Assembly (NCBI GenBank): GCA_012295275.1
Contig: CM022676.1
Location: forward strand, 5,218,687-5,282,686
Length of the DNA: 64,000 bases
Source of the DNA: Chrysomallon squamiferum
Taxonomy: Eukaryota; Mollusca; Gastropoda; Neomphalida; Peltospiridae
Reading direction: 5' to 3'
The notes beneath the pieces were generated by a model, which made no database searches, was not told where the DNA came from, and was given only the letters and a program-made list of their open reading frames with translations. Below are positions 1 through 12,800 of the stretch, piece by piece (within the stretch, counting starts at the first letter, position 1; each line of letters opens with the position of its first letter). The translations under genes and the position numbers were made by a program.

Positions 1-733
1 AGAATTACTGTAATGGCATTAACACACTGCTCATGCTTTACATTTCATGATGTAACTGAAAGAAAAAGGATGTTAAGTGAAATGTTGTCTTTTATTTCTT
101 GCTGGTATTTTCAAAATGAAGTACATAGTGGAAATGTATTGTGAGGTTCTTCTGTAATATGACAATTTGACAGAAGAAACCAGATGTCTACAAGGCCTGA
201 ACTTGTCAGATAGCAAGTAATAAGCAATCTTTGAGTTGTGCCTACCCACAGACAGAAATTGCACATACTACAGCCAAATAGGTTTTCACTGTACATTAAC
301 TATCACAAAAGACAACTACATCATGGTTATTAATATTTTATTAAACTTTAAAAAAATGTACAAAAGCTATTGTACATGAAATGTATGTAAATAGGTATAT
401 AGTCTGGAACTTACCATAAACAATAATCTCATCAACAGACATTATCTGACAAATTTTTTCAAAACTACCAATAGAAAATGTTCACCAGCATTATTTAATT
501 TATATTTTTTTGCTGGTTTTCTTTAAGAAATTAACTCAGTATATTTTATTAATAATTCATTCTTTTTTCTGTATACAGATTAATGACCATCAATAATTTA
601 ATTTTCACCATCAAACATTTTCATAACAACATCACTGTTTACATTTTATTACATATAATAATATAAATAACCTGTTATTTATTTTTTCTGTATTCCCCCT
701 CATTGCTGTGGCTGTGATCTGAGCAAAGTATCT
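1..733. other. AT-rich TBRG1 3' flank, no gene seen
   Basis: No conserved exon, strong splice pair or RNA gene is recognised on either strand. Two short minus-strand frames near 73-296 show no domain-like composition. The region is probably TBRG1 3' UTR and intergenic DNA. Confidence 0.5.
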
Positions 734-739
734 TTTATT
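734..739 (-). terminator. Candidate poly(A) signal of TBRG1
   Basis: The minus strand reads AATAAA here, about 47 bases past the TBRG1 stop codon at 788-786. Further AATAAA motifs lie downstream, so a longer 3' UTR is possible; in DNA this AT-rich the motif also occurs by chance. Confidence 0.4.
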
Positions 740-785
740 ACTATTATTAAATACTGAGTATGTACACAGAGACATAAAGAATTAA

Positions 786-1125
786 TTATTTCAGACTTGG
801 ACTTTTGTTTGTTGAGAAAGGACCACTTGTTAACAGTGAACGTAGACTTGTAGAAGGTTCAAGATGAGTTGGTGTTGGCTTCACAACTACAAAATAAATC
901 AATAATAATAATAACAATAATAATAATAATAGAAATAATAATAATAATAGTAATAGTAGTAGTAATAATAATAGTTATAGTAATAACAGTAATAGTAATA
1001 ACATTAACAATAATAATAATAACAGTAATAATAACTAATGACAATAATATTAACAATAATAATAATAACAGTAATGATAACTTATGATAATAATATTAAC
1101 AGTAACAGTAATAATAGTAGTAGCA

Positions 1126-1163
<38 letters not shown>

Positions 1164-4100
1164 CATAATAATAATAATAACTAACAATAACAATAATGAT
1201 AATAATAATAAAAACTGAAGATAATAATGAAACTGATGACAATATTATGACAAATAATCATAATCATAAAAATGCATCGTATAATAACCATGATAACAAT
1301 ATTATAATAATAATGACAATAATGTGATAATAATAATGAAAGATGGTATGGATAATAATGTTTATACTAGTAACTATAACAAGACACAATGATGATTATG
1401 ATAAATAAAAATAAATTCATTAAATAACTGTCCTGTAAAAAAAAACACACACACACACACACACACAATTTAAAATAATAATAATACGATAATAACCTGT
1501 AGTACTGATTAAACTCTTCAAGGCAGTGAAACTAACAGTTGGGTCCCCATGGCAGTGTGTGATGGAGTCGAGATTCAGAGCCTTGTTGACCTCAAACTTT
1601 ACCCACTTGTATCCAGAACATTTGCGAGCGCCTGGGCAGCTTTGTATGAGATTCTGTATCACTGGATTCGTCAGTCCAAAAAAGTCGCAGCCATTTCCAA
1701 CAGTTGGAAGGATGTCTAAACCCCTGCAATAAAATTTACATGAATTATCAATGAAGTTTGAAAATTTATTTTTAGCATTTTGACAGGTTTTTTCAGAATA
1801 TAAAGTTTATTTGTTAAATTTTTTTTTTTAGGATAATGAATGTAAGGTTGATAAAATGAAGAATAAAGCCATTTTAAAGAAATCAGCGTTATAGGAGATG
1901 AAAATAAAAAAAATTTTTTTTTTATACATTAAGTCATGCTACGAAGGAATATTAAAAATTACAAAATTACAAATAAATCCATTTTAATTTGATGAACATC
2001 TTAGGAAATGAAAAACATATATAAAAAATTCTGTTTTGTAACAAATAGCTCTTAAGACAAGAGAAATGGCCTAATTGTGTAATTAGAAAAGATTGCCTTG
2101 TTGATGGCAAATAGTAAAGCTGTAAGTAACTAGTAGACATTTTAGGATGTAAGTTGAGGATTTAAAGTCTTACTTTGCCTTGTTTTATAGCAAACTAATA
2201 AAGATGTAAGTAACTAGTAAATATTTTAGGATGTAAACTCTTACTTGCCTTGTTTTATAATGAACTAGTAAAGATGTAAGTAAGTAGTAAATATTTTAGG
2301 AAGTAATTAAGGGTTTAAACTCTTACTTTGCCTTGTTGATGGCTTTCAGAAGCAGACTGACACTTTGCCTTGTTTTATAGCAAACTAGTAAAGATGCAAG
2401 TAACTAGTTAATATTTTAGGATGTAAGTTAAGGGTTTAAAATCTTACTTTGCCTTGTTGATGGCTTTTAGAAGCAGACTGTGACACTCTGAAGGACTTTT
2501 ACCTCGTAAACGCTTTTCAGGCCAGTCTTCAGGGGCAATCTCAAACTGAATACAAAAAAGTATATGTATTATATAATACTATATTATTTCATAAATAAAT
2601 ATGTTAGTATAATATTGTATGTCATAAACATATTTATCTATATCATATATATTTTAATACATTATTTTATAAACACATATATTTGTATAATTAAGTGTAT
2701 TTTACAAAGATATTAGTTTAATATATTATTTTATAAACATATATATTTATATAATATAATATATTATAATATATATATATTTTGATATAGCATTTTACAT
2801 ATATACACATTAAGAAGGGATAAATCAAACAATGACATGGAATGCATTTAGTCCACAATACAAAAAAAAACAATAAAATGAAATAAAATAAATAAATAAA
2901 ATTTAAAAAAAAAGAAAGAAAAAAAATAACTTAGAAATAAACCATACTGATACTGTCATATAAATTTAAAAAAATTTAAAAAAATAAATAAATAAAAAAT
3001 TAAAATTAAATCCTACTGGTACAGTTATACTTACCACAGGCCCCGAACCATCATCAGAAATCTTGCATGTATAGAGACAAGTCTGGTCTAATTTCAACAT
3101 GCTGGCATACATTCGAGTGCTGCAGTAACCTTCTGGGTAGATACTCTCTACTGAGTGAAAGCCTGGTCTGTCAGAAACTATCTAAAATATAATACAAGTT
3201 TTATAAACAAGAATTAACAATACAGTCAGAAACTTTCTAAATTATAATACAAGTTTTATAAAAAAAAATTAATGATACAGTCAGAAACTATCTAAATTAT
3301 AATACATGTTTTATAAACAAGAATTAACAATATAGTCAGAAACTATCTAAAATATAATACCAGTTTTATAACCAAGAATTAACAATACAGTTGGAAACTT
3401 TCAAAAAAATCAAAGAGATTTTTGTGTAAAAAAAAAATGAATGATATAGTCAAAAACTATCTAACATATAAAATAGATTTTTATATACCAGAATTAATGA
3501 CATAGTCAGAAACTATCTAAAATATAAAATAGATTTTTATAAACTAGAATTAACGATATAATCAGAAACTCTCTAAAATATAATACAGATCTTTTTATAA
3601 ACAAGAATTAATGATATCAAAAATATAAAGATTTTTATAAACATGAATTAATGATGTAGTCAGAAACTATCTAAAATATAATTAATACAAGTTTGATAAA
3701 TTAATTATATATCAAAAAGTTGAATTATGTTCAGCGAACTTGTAAATAAGGCTTAATAAGGCTTCTAATACAAGATTAACAAAAATAATCTCATTTCTTT
3801 ATCTTCTTCTACATATCTTCTACTATTAAGGATTTCATTATGATTTACTTATTAAATTAATACTGTTATGATATGGGAATTATTTTTAGCATCCTGGACA
3901 CTAATAAACAGAATATTAATAAGATTTCTATTATAAGATTAACAAAAATAATGCTTTCATCTTTCATTATAATTTCTAATAATATAAATAACGTCATTAA
4001 AATTTAAGATCCTTAGAATCCGAAGTGAATGTCACATGAAACTTAGTGACAGTGTCACATAATAACACAGTAACTTGCCTCTCCTATGCTGTAGATGGTA

Positions 4101-6268
4101 AGGTCGTTTAATACAATAGGAAACAAAGGCCTGCCCATGTTATCAAGCGTCAGTGGAGGAATTGTTATTCTCTTGTTTGCACTGTGTTTCGGTCGCTTAG
4201 GTTTTGGCTGAGCCAGATCTGCAGATAAAGTATAAAGAGATATTTAAAAAAATATGAAAATTTTAAGTATAAATAAATATTTTAAATTTTAAGTACAAAT
4301 AAATATATATTTAATTTTTTTTTTATAAATAATGATAGTGCTAAAAAGTGCTGTTTATTTGCAGTAAAAAAGGTTGATTGCTTGACAAAACTTTGATGAA
4401 TTTCAGGATGCCTTTCTATTCCTGCATCGAAGTAAAACTACATATATATATATATATATATACCTGTCCAATTATATTTATATACATACCTGAACTATCT
4501 TTTGATAAAAGGCTTTTCTTTTTATCGCTGCTAACAATGGGTAAAGTAGGAGTAACTTTCTTTTTCGGTTTGGGTTTAATGATATTCTCGGGAGTTCCTT
4601 CTGAGTGAATGGGAAGGGAAATGGGAATTTTCGACACTGTAGGTGCTGAAATGATTTCTTGTTTTATAGGTGATGATGCAGCCTCACTCACTGAATGATA
4701 CTGCAAGAGTTTTCTTAGAAGAAACCTTTGGTTAAAAAAAAAAAGAAGAGAATAATAAATAAATAAAAAATGTTAAATTATTACTAGTAGTATTTTCAGA
4801 CATTTCATACTTCAAAATGGGAATTCAATGATTGAGATTTGTATTTTCTGTATTTAGTGTTTTTTTATAACAATTATATTACGTTAATTTAACATGAATA
4901 TGATATATATATATATTAATTATTATTATTATTATTTTTAATTAAAAATTAAAATATTCACCTTCTCTCCTCCTTGGCTTTAGCGAGTTTCTCCTCTACT
5001 CTGATAACCTCATCACACATAGAAGCATTTACCTATGTAATAACAATGCAGAAATGATAAACAGGAATAATATTCACAAAAACGCAAATAATAAACAGAA
5101 AAAAACCCAAGTATAGTCAAAAAAAAATTAATTAAAATAACAAATAATACATTTTTTAACTCACAAAGACAGTATCTTTAATAATTTTCTTCAAACGTCT
5201 CCATTTTCTGTAATATTCTTCCTGAGTGTGTGATTTTCCTGAGCTTGTTCGTATTGCATTACTGTGTACAACAGACACTCTGAAAAATGTTAAAATAGAT
5301 AATGCTGTCAATAATGATTTAATATTTTTAGATACCAACAGTTTTAAGAAAATGAAGGAAATAATAAATGAACAAATGCAGATAAAGATGAATTACCCAG
5401 CGGCTGGAACAGACAAACGTTGCAGCTGTCGAGCTGCAATGTGACTTGGTGAGGAACTTGTAGACTGGGATCCTTTAATTGATGTTAACTGAGACAACAG
5501 AGGAATACTGCTGGCTACAATCTGAAAAAAAAAATATATAAAAAAATCAAGGAAAAAATTAATAACAGACACAATCACAATGAAACTATATTAGCTTATC
5601 AGATATCTTTTAAAAAAAAATAATATACCATGTGTAACTCTAAAATATGTCTAATACAATAGGCTACATTATTCAAATGTAAGCAATAGTTAATCAATAT
5701 TATATTGATAATACAAAATCAAATGGCAGTTATAAAATGAAATAAACTGTATGACTCCAACTTTAGTATATATACAGAATATAAATAAATTATCTATTCT
5801 CTAGCAGTTTATACGAATATAAAATATTAATATAAATTAAAAAACTGAAATTTTTAACTATTAGAATTCATTAATTTAATTTTATTTGCTATTTCTTTAT
5901 TTCACATGTTATTTATAAACTGTTTCTAGTAAGCACGATTGGAACCAATTACTATATATTTTCTTAGTTTCGTTAATATTTTATGTGCACTAGCTTATTT
6001 AATGTGTATAGTACAAATATGAATGTTTTGAATGCGTCTAGTCATTTGTTTAAAACTTTCCATGAACAGTATCACGATTAATATTCAGTTTAATTATCCA
6101 ACTACCATGCACAAAATATTTTATTTTCTGCTTCGTGTAAAGATATAACATACATACCGGAATCGGTTTCTTTATTGTTAAAGTTGTGGACGTTTCTTCA
6201 GCTGTTTTCGGAGACGATGTCAGATCTTTATGTGTAACTGCAGGATCTTTAATAGTTACTGACTGCAT
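786..6268 (-). CDS. TBRG1: TBRG1 (NIAM) orthologue, 10 coding exons, 456 aa
   Basis: Nuclear regulator; the vertebrate protein binds ARF and MDM2 and promotes p53 stability. Coding exons in transcript order: 6268-6158, 5521-5397, 5279-5165, 5032-4962, 4725-4490, 4218-4079, 3181-3035, 2545-2448, 1723-1497 and 886-786. All phases join cleanly, giving 456 aa against roughly 411 in human. Visible signatures are the basic helical block EEYYRKWRRLKKIIKDTVF (about residues 99-117) followed by a charged coiled segment with KAKEER, a Lys/Pro-rich linker (KPKPKKK, KPKRPK), a FYRN-type region (TIYSIGE, RPGFHSVESIYPEGYCSTR, about 255-292) and a FYRC-type region ending in NLIQSCPGARKC...YKWVKFEV (about 316-395). 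The start is the first ATG of the 5'-most coding exon; a pyrimidine-rich acceptor at 6302-6303 implies a further noncoding 5' exon. The last exon (32 aa) is open to TAA with matching phase but is poorly conserved. Exon 6 uses a GC donor. Confidence 0.93.
887..1496. repeat. TBRG1 last intron: diverged AAT/AAC/AGT trinucleotide tract plus (CA)n
   Basis: From about 898 to 1380 the intron is almost wholly a degenerate trinucleotide array (AAT with AAC, AGT, GAT and CAT variants), including a clean (AAT)n block near 1131-1162. A (CA)n run follows at about 1444-1467, next to the donor of the preceding exon. Poly-Ile/Leu frames here are artefacts of the repeat. Confidence 0.9.
2100..2447. repeat. 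Tandem array of TBRG1 exon 8 end plus donor
   Basis: The intron downstream (minus sense) of exon 8 has imperfect units of about 75-120 bp containing 'aagtaactagtaaatatttt' and 'cttactttgccttgtt'. The latter is the complement of the exon 8 end and its GTAAG donor. A copy at about 2321-2361 keeps some 40 bp of coding-side sequence, nearly matching 2441-2481. Confidence 0.8.
3171..3700. repeat. 55-57 bp tandem array spanning the TBRG1 exon 7 acceptor
   Basis: 'tcagaaact' recurs at 3171, 3226, 3281 and 3336 and then in decayed forms to about 3660, with a period of 55 bp drifting to 57. The first unit contains the real exon 7 start and acceptor (AG complement at 3182-3183), so later units carry decoy acceptors. 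About nine or ten copies. Confidence 0.88.
4077..4078 (-). promoter_or_regulatory. Non-canonical GC splice donor, TBRG1 exon 6
   Basis: Exon 6 ends GGA GAG and is followed by GCAAGT. Joining at this GC to the acceptor at 3182-3183 gives the conserved junction SIGE-IVSDRPG in phase 0. The nearest GT (gttact) would add residues and break the phase. Confidence 0.8.
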
Positions 6269-6898
6269 TTTCCAAAAGAAAGCTTTTTAAAAATCAGCGT
6301 ACTGGAAAAAAAGAAATTACTTGTTAATAAATGTAAAAATAATGAAAAGAAAATTATTGAAAAAGAAGAGTAAAATACTTTGTAAACATATTCTTTGTTG
6401 GTTGTTTATTTTATTATTACAACTGAATTATATACTATTTGTTCTTAATTTTATGCTAGAAAAATGAAACTGAAAGGTTAAAAAGATAAAAGCTTCTGAA
6501 AGTGGAAAGTTCTAATAAAATGATATCTATCATAAAACAATGCAGTAAAATAATAAATAAATATTTATTTATCAAAATAAGAACAGAAAATATTTTTAAT
6601 TGATTAATTACAAACACCGGTAAACCAAAATTACGAACCACGAAGTCTAAACAAAAGTGCTGAATTACCTCCCTTCTTAAATACATAAATTGCAAAATCA
6701 CTGAAAGTGAATATCAATAAATAAAAATAATTAATAATATCGATGTATTAAAGAAAATGATAATAATAAACACGAATCCTAATAACATTAAAGTAATGTC
6801 TGTATGTAATATTCACAACTTGATTCACATTTGAACGATAGCGGTTCACTAAATCATATTCCGAATCCAGCATAATATTTTATCAAATTTCTTAAAAC
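6269..6898. promoter_or_regulatory. Divergent TBRG1/CCDC15 promoter interval
   Basis: The two genes are head-to-head with start codons 630 bp apart, so both promoters and 5' UTRs must lie here or within introns. On the minus strand a short 5' UTR exon piece (6301-6269) follows a pyrimidine-rich acceptor. No TATA box can be separated from the AT-rich background, and no CpG island is evident. A shared bidirectional promoter is inference. Confidence 0.55.
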
Positions 6899-9800
6899 AT
6901 GGCGGCTTTTGCAAAGAAGCAAACTTTGGGTCATATGAAAAATATGACAAAACCAGTAATAAGCAGTGATGTTATGGGAAACAGAAATGTAGAGGTTAAA
7001 GCAGTGGGTGCTTGGGTGCAGCCGGCGGTTCATGGACCGTCGAACGAAGTTCCAGAAGCAATAGTAAGTTTGGTGTTTTGTTTTTTCAGCGTACATCACT
7101 TACCACATAAATGACATATCACATTATCAGTCATGTCTGGTCATGTTTTGATTTGACGTTTCTGATAGTATTTTGTTACCACAGTTATGATCATTTGCTT
7201 TATTTTCACAAAACTGGCTTGCTAATAAGTCGACTTAGCAAGTACAGAGAGCAGAATGTTATTCTGCAAAAATGTAATGCCAAATATACAATTTATTTAT
7301 TTTTAATTTTATATATTATTATATACTAATAATATAGTAGGTATGTCACTATGTGGACAGATTTTTCAAACCCCACAAATATGTGATACCAAAATCAAGT
7401 GAATATGTTGAAAATTAAGGAAGTATGATAGTATCAGCAATTTTAAACCCCCTAATAAGTAATAAGCACTTATTTTCGTCCAGTTAAACAAAATTTTAAT
7501 ATAGAATGATTGATCGATACATACAAAATAATAAACATAAATACAGAAAATAATAAATAAATAAATGGTGAAAGATTCTTGCAGTTTAGGTATGTGCTTT
7601 ATCAGTAACATCAGAAAATGTATATTTTACTACGATTAATTGAACTCGGTTTGTAGAGATAATAAACATTGTATTATTTATTTTATTTATTTGCATTTGT
7701 TAATATAATAATGATCTGTTATATATAGTTTATGATAATAGTTTGTTATTAATTGTAGCTTGCTGCTGTTGAAGAAGAAATGAAAATTAGGCAAATGAAA
7801 AGAGAAAAAGAAGAAAGAATTCGCAAATTTCAAGAAGATGTGAAGAAACGAGTTAGAAAATTAAACAAATTGAAACGTCTGAATGAAATGCAACAGAATT
7901 TTCAAGCGGTATGTTACGTTAACAGGTTTCTCTGTTTTAAAAAAATAAGAAATATTACAGTTGAATAATAAACATAAGCAATCATACTAAAATTGTGAAA
8001 AATTAAAGTTTTGAATTTTTTATTTTTTTTTTTTCTATTGGCTGATGTTAGCAACAGCTTTCTTCCTGATAATTTCATGCACACTTTTGTTAAATTATCT
8101 TGTGGCTGTATGTAAACTGAATACAAAATATAAATAGATTTTGTAATTATATATGTCCCTGTCGTCAGACTAATTCATTACAAAAATTGAAACTTGTTCA
8201 GATGTAACATATTTTAAACCAGAGATGTCCAGCCTGGAACTGTAATTTTGATTCTTAAAATTCATCAGCAAAAAAACCCCCAAAAACAAAACAACAAAAC
8301 ACACACACACACACACATCTTTATGTATGTATACATGTCTATATAATCAAGTGTAATGATTGTAGAATGGTAAGATATTTGTTATATTTGTTTTAATTAG
8401 ATTGAGCAGCAGAGGGAAATCATTCGACAAAGTGCAGAGTCTGCTGATAGGTTAAGTCCAAGGAAAAATCACTGCTTGTTACGCAAAGATCAGGAACCGT
8501 CAATCAAGGCAAAACCAGAACCAATTATGCGTGGTATGTTTTCCTGTTCCAGATTTTTCAAAAATGATGTTGTTAAATGAATTGTGTATTTTAATGGTAG
8601 CCATTAATTATTAATAAAATAGCCCCCCCCTTCCACAAAAAACACCAGCAATATATGTGTTGAAAACATTTATATTAGATGTAGTCTGGTTATGAAAACA
8701 TCGTAAAAATACTCAGAGTGCTCTGTGTTTTCCTGTCTATGGTAAGGTTCACATAATTATTTGCTAATTGGCAAGAGTAACCTTAGGTCACTAATGGATT
8801 TCTTTTCACTTTGACAGTCAGATGAATTACGTAACAATAATGATTTTACATTTATAAACTTTTAATATTCAGAATTATAACATTTTCTTTCATTTTAAAA
8901 GCATGCTTACAAATTATTGACAGAAAAATAATTTTCTGTTACTATAATTAAAACTTTTAAAACAATTTTACGATATACATATTACGTTTTATGCTTAATG
9001 TAATTTTTCAAGGATGTTCTGCAGAGAAGAATGTGTTTCTGTATAATGTTTTTAATTATTTCAGGAGGTTGGGTTAACTCGGATGAGCCAAACTTAGCAT
9101 TTCATGATAAGAGTAATCAGGTAAGGTGAAATCGTCAATTATTTAACCACTTTCGGTGCAAGACATATTTCCCAGAGCCATGTATTTTGGGGAAAATTAC
9201 CTATTTTTTGCTCCTCTATATAAAGACAGTGTGTTAACCAGGGCTGGCTTGAAGCATGGATACACAGGACATTTGATAGTTAACCTCTGATCTAAGGGCT
9301 CAGGCAGATCCTGTGTACTGTGGCTTGGTGTCAGAAAATGTTCATGGTTATGAATAAAGGGGCCCAATAGCATTACTTTATTTGTCCTGGGTATTTATAA
9401 TGCTGTTAAGATGGCCCTGCTTTAAACAAACTGTCTACAAATATATTTGAAAGTAATAATTGTTTTTAGGGGGACACGTATGTCAAAAATACAAAATCAT
9501 TATTTTTACGGAAATAATCCCCTTAAAAAAAGCTAGTAAAAGTTTTCATTGTTTCAAAAATGTTAGGATAGTACAAATATAAAAAGATAGGTGATAAAAA
9601 ATATAAAGGAAGTTTTATAAACCATATTTCCACTTATTATGGCTATAGGGGTGATGTTATGCATCATTATTACATCATCTGTGTATATGCACTTCCCTTT
9701 GCCAAAAATCTGAAAAAGTAAAATTTTATGTACATTTCTGAAAAGTCACGTCAAAAACGGGAAAAACTTTTTTTTTAATAAAATTTTGTCCCCTTTAATG

Positions 9801-12800
9801 AACAGTTTTATATTAATGAATATAGGTTTAAATATTAGGAAATTTAAATTACAGGTTCACAGAATAACGAGTCAGGCAAGACAAAAACTGGTCTCACATC
9901 GGATAACTACTGACGAGTTCGCATCAGATGATCTGCCTGGCGGAATGTGGAAAGCCTCTGAAACAAGAAATGTAAGACATTTCTTAATGCATAAAGTTAA
10001 TTATCACAGTTAAAATTAAATACGTTATTCTCTTAAGGTACAGTGGTTGTTTAAAATGATATATTTTTATCTCAGTATATTATTATATTCTTTTTCACAT
10101 ATTTTTTATGCTGCTATCAGAAAAATGCAAAATTATTTTTAATTTGATTCAAATGTAACATATTCATTAACTTAATATATAAAGTGTATTGTAAATATTA
10201 TTTAAAGAATCTTTATGTTATTTAAATTATATATCTATATTAGTGTTTAAAGTTTACTAGCATAGGTATAAATTATATATTTAAAAATATTTAAAATAAA
10301 ATTATATAAATATTTTTAATTATTATTTTATTTAAGATGTAGCAGGTAACTCAGATTCCTGATAAGAATCTTTGAAAACAATTATTTAATCGTACTATTT
10401 TATTATTAAAGTTTACAAGCATAGATATAAATCATTAAAAATACCAAAAACAAAATGTATATAAATATTTTTAATTATTATTTTAAAAAGGTATTAAATG
10501 TAGATACGTCTTTTATGTAGGAAAGCAGCAATGAATCTTCTTTGACAGAAATACATGAATTTATTACGGAGTTTCTGTATTAAAATAACAAGTTTATATT
10601 ATTTTTTAATGTTTACAAGCATAAAATGTATGTAAATGTTATTTTATTTAGGTAAACACCAATGCGAATGCAATGTCTTCCATTGACATTAACAACCAGG
10701 CTGATGATGAAGAGGATGCAGATCAGTTTAATGAAGGTATAATTTTTTCAAATATTTAAACTACTTATTTTTAAAAAACAAATTGATAATTATCCGTTTC
10801 CAAATTTCCAGTTTTTGTTTTTAATAAAGATGTTTTGCATTTGTGATTTTAATTTTTGTTTTTTTAATATAAAATTTAAAATGTTTTATTATTATTTTTT
10901 TTAAGTTTTTTATTAATGATTTTTAGAGAAAAAAATATTTCTGAAACAGTTTAAGGTTTTTCTCAAGATTTTTTTGTGTTTTTTTTTTGCATTTTTTTTT
11001 TATATAAAATGTTTATAGTTTTTTTTATTTTTTATTAATGATTTTTGAGTCATTTGATTTAATTTGATGGAAAATATATAAAAAAATTTTTTTTTTATTT
11101 TATCAAGATTTTTTTGCAATTAATTACAGGAAATAGTTTGTTTCATTTGATAATTTCTGGGAAAAATTTATATATATATTTTTTTACATTTTATTTTTTT
11201 ATTTTTTTCTGATAATTGCCTGTTCTGCAAATTTTGGTGTATTTTTTGTATTATGTCATTTTGATGATAATATTGAATAAATTAAACAGTACTAGTTAAT
11301 TAATTAATCCATATTTATGTTTAAGTGGACGAAGAGGATGAGAAAGAAAATAACAAAAAAGAAGTTCGCTTTGATCTAGCCGCTGAAGTTGCATGTGATA
11401 AAAATAGCAACAGAATCCGAAGTGGTAAGCTAAAAAATCAAAATAGTTTTTATGACATATGTATATTTATGTATGGTTGAGCAACCATTTTACAAAATGT
11501 GTTTGTCTCTGTATGTCGATTATCCTGTTCTTTTTTGCATATTCTTCAGTGGCTATTCAGTTACATTTTACAGGGCTTACAGGAAAGAAATTGTGTTCTT
11601 TTTGAGGGTACTAAATAGTGTGAAACATGAATTCATAAATATTTTTAGCCGGTTTTACATTATTCTTATTTGGGATTCTAAGACTTAGTTAGTATATTTG
11701 TGATATACTATTTTGTGTTAGTTTAAATAGTTTTTCAAAATTCTCAGAAGATGGCCAACTTGACCACTAACCAATTACATTCTTTAAGGAGATTATCAAT
11801 GAATTTTGTAAATTCTTTATTAAAACTGATGAAAGATTCAAGAAAGTTGATGAAACTCCACAAGGAAGAAAAGATTTTTATTGCAATTTTTTTTTTTTTT
11901 AATACAAAATATTTGCAAATAACCTCTTTTAATTTAGTAAAACAATAAATATGAGATGTATTTCCAAAAAAGAATAAATAAAATTTAACTGAATTATATA
12001 TACATGTAATGATGTATATATATTTTTTATTAGAGCTTATGATCATTACTCATTTAGGAATAATATATTTTTTTAAATGCCTTTTAAGGGTTTAGATGAC
12101 ATTAGTTAATTAACAAGCAAGGAATTTATCTTTGGTTCTTCATAATAAAATATTTATTTTTTAATATTTTTTTTTTGGTTCAGCTGGTTATCGGAACCTC
12201 AGCACGTCAACTCACATACCAGATATTTATATTGGAGTTCAGCAAGAAGTAGAAAAACGAAGACTCCAAAACCAACAAGCTCTTTATCGACGGCTTTTCA
12301 TGGACATAGAGCGAGAACAAGTCAAAGAAAATCTCAGAAGACAAGAACATCGCAAAAGAATACAGAGGTGATATATCATACATGCTTTGTGCAATGTCCA
12401 GATTTGCATAAATGTATAATATTATATTAGAATAGATTTATTTTTTCACTTGTCTTATATTAAGGTGGTTATGTGAGGCCATTTAACATGTTTAAGAAAA
12501 ACGTTATTGAATCTATTGTTGTCTTTAATGATGTTGGAAAATTTTATTATTATGAATGGTTATTAACAACATATGATTCTTTGAGATTATTTGTTTAAAG
12601 ATCATAAAAGAAAGGAAACAGTTTCAGTGTTATAATCAAGGGCAATACTCTAGTTTTTTCCGAGCCATTTTGTTTGTCAACCAACTGGAACAGGGTTAAA
12701 AATCCAGTGTATGTCCTTGTGTTATATTTATTTACATTATACACCCACAATAAAAACAAATTAAACCCTAAGGAATAAAGGTCATCAGACCTTCATTTCA

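Noticed and set aside
3171-3700. CRISPR-like array (regular 55-bp repeats)
   Set aside because: Units are contiguous without unique spacers, lie in an intron of a eukaryotic gene and decay with distance. This is a tandem repeat.
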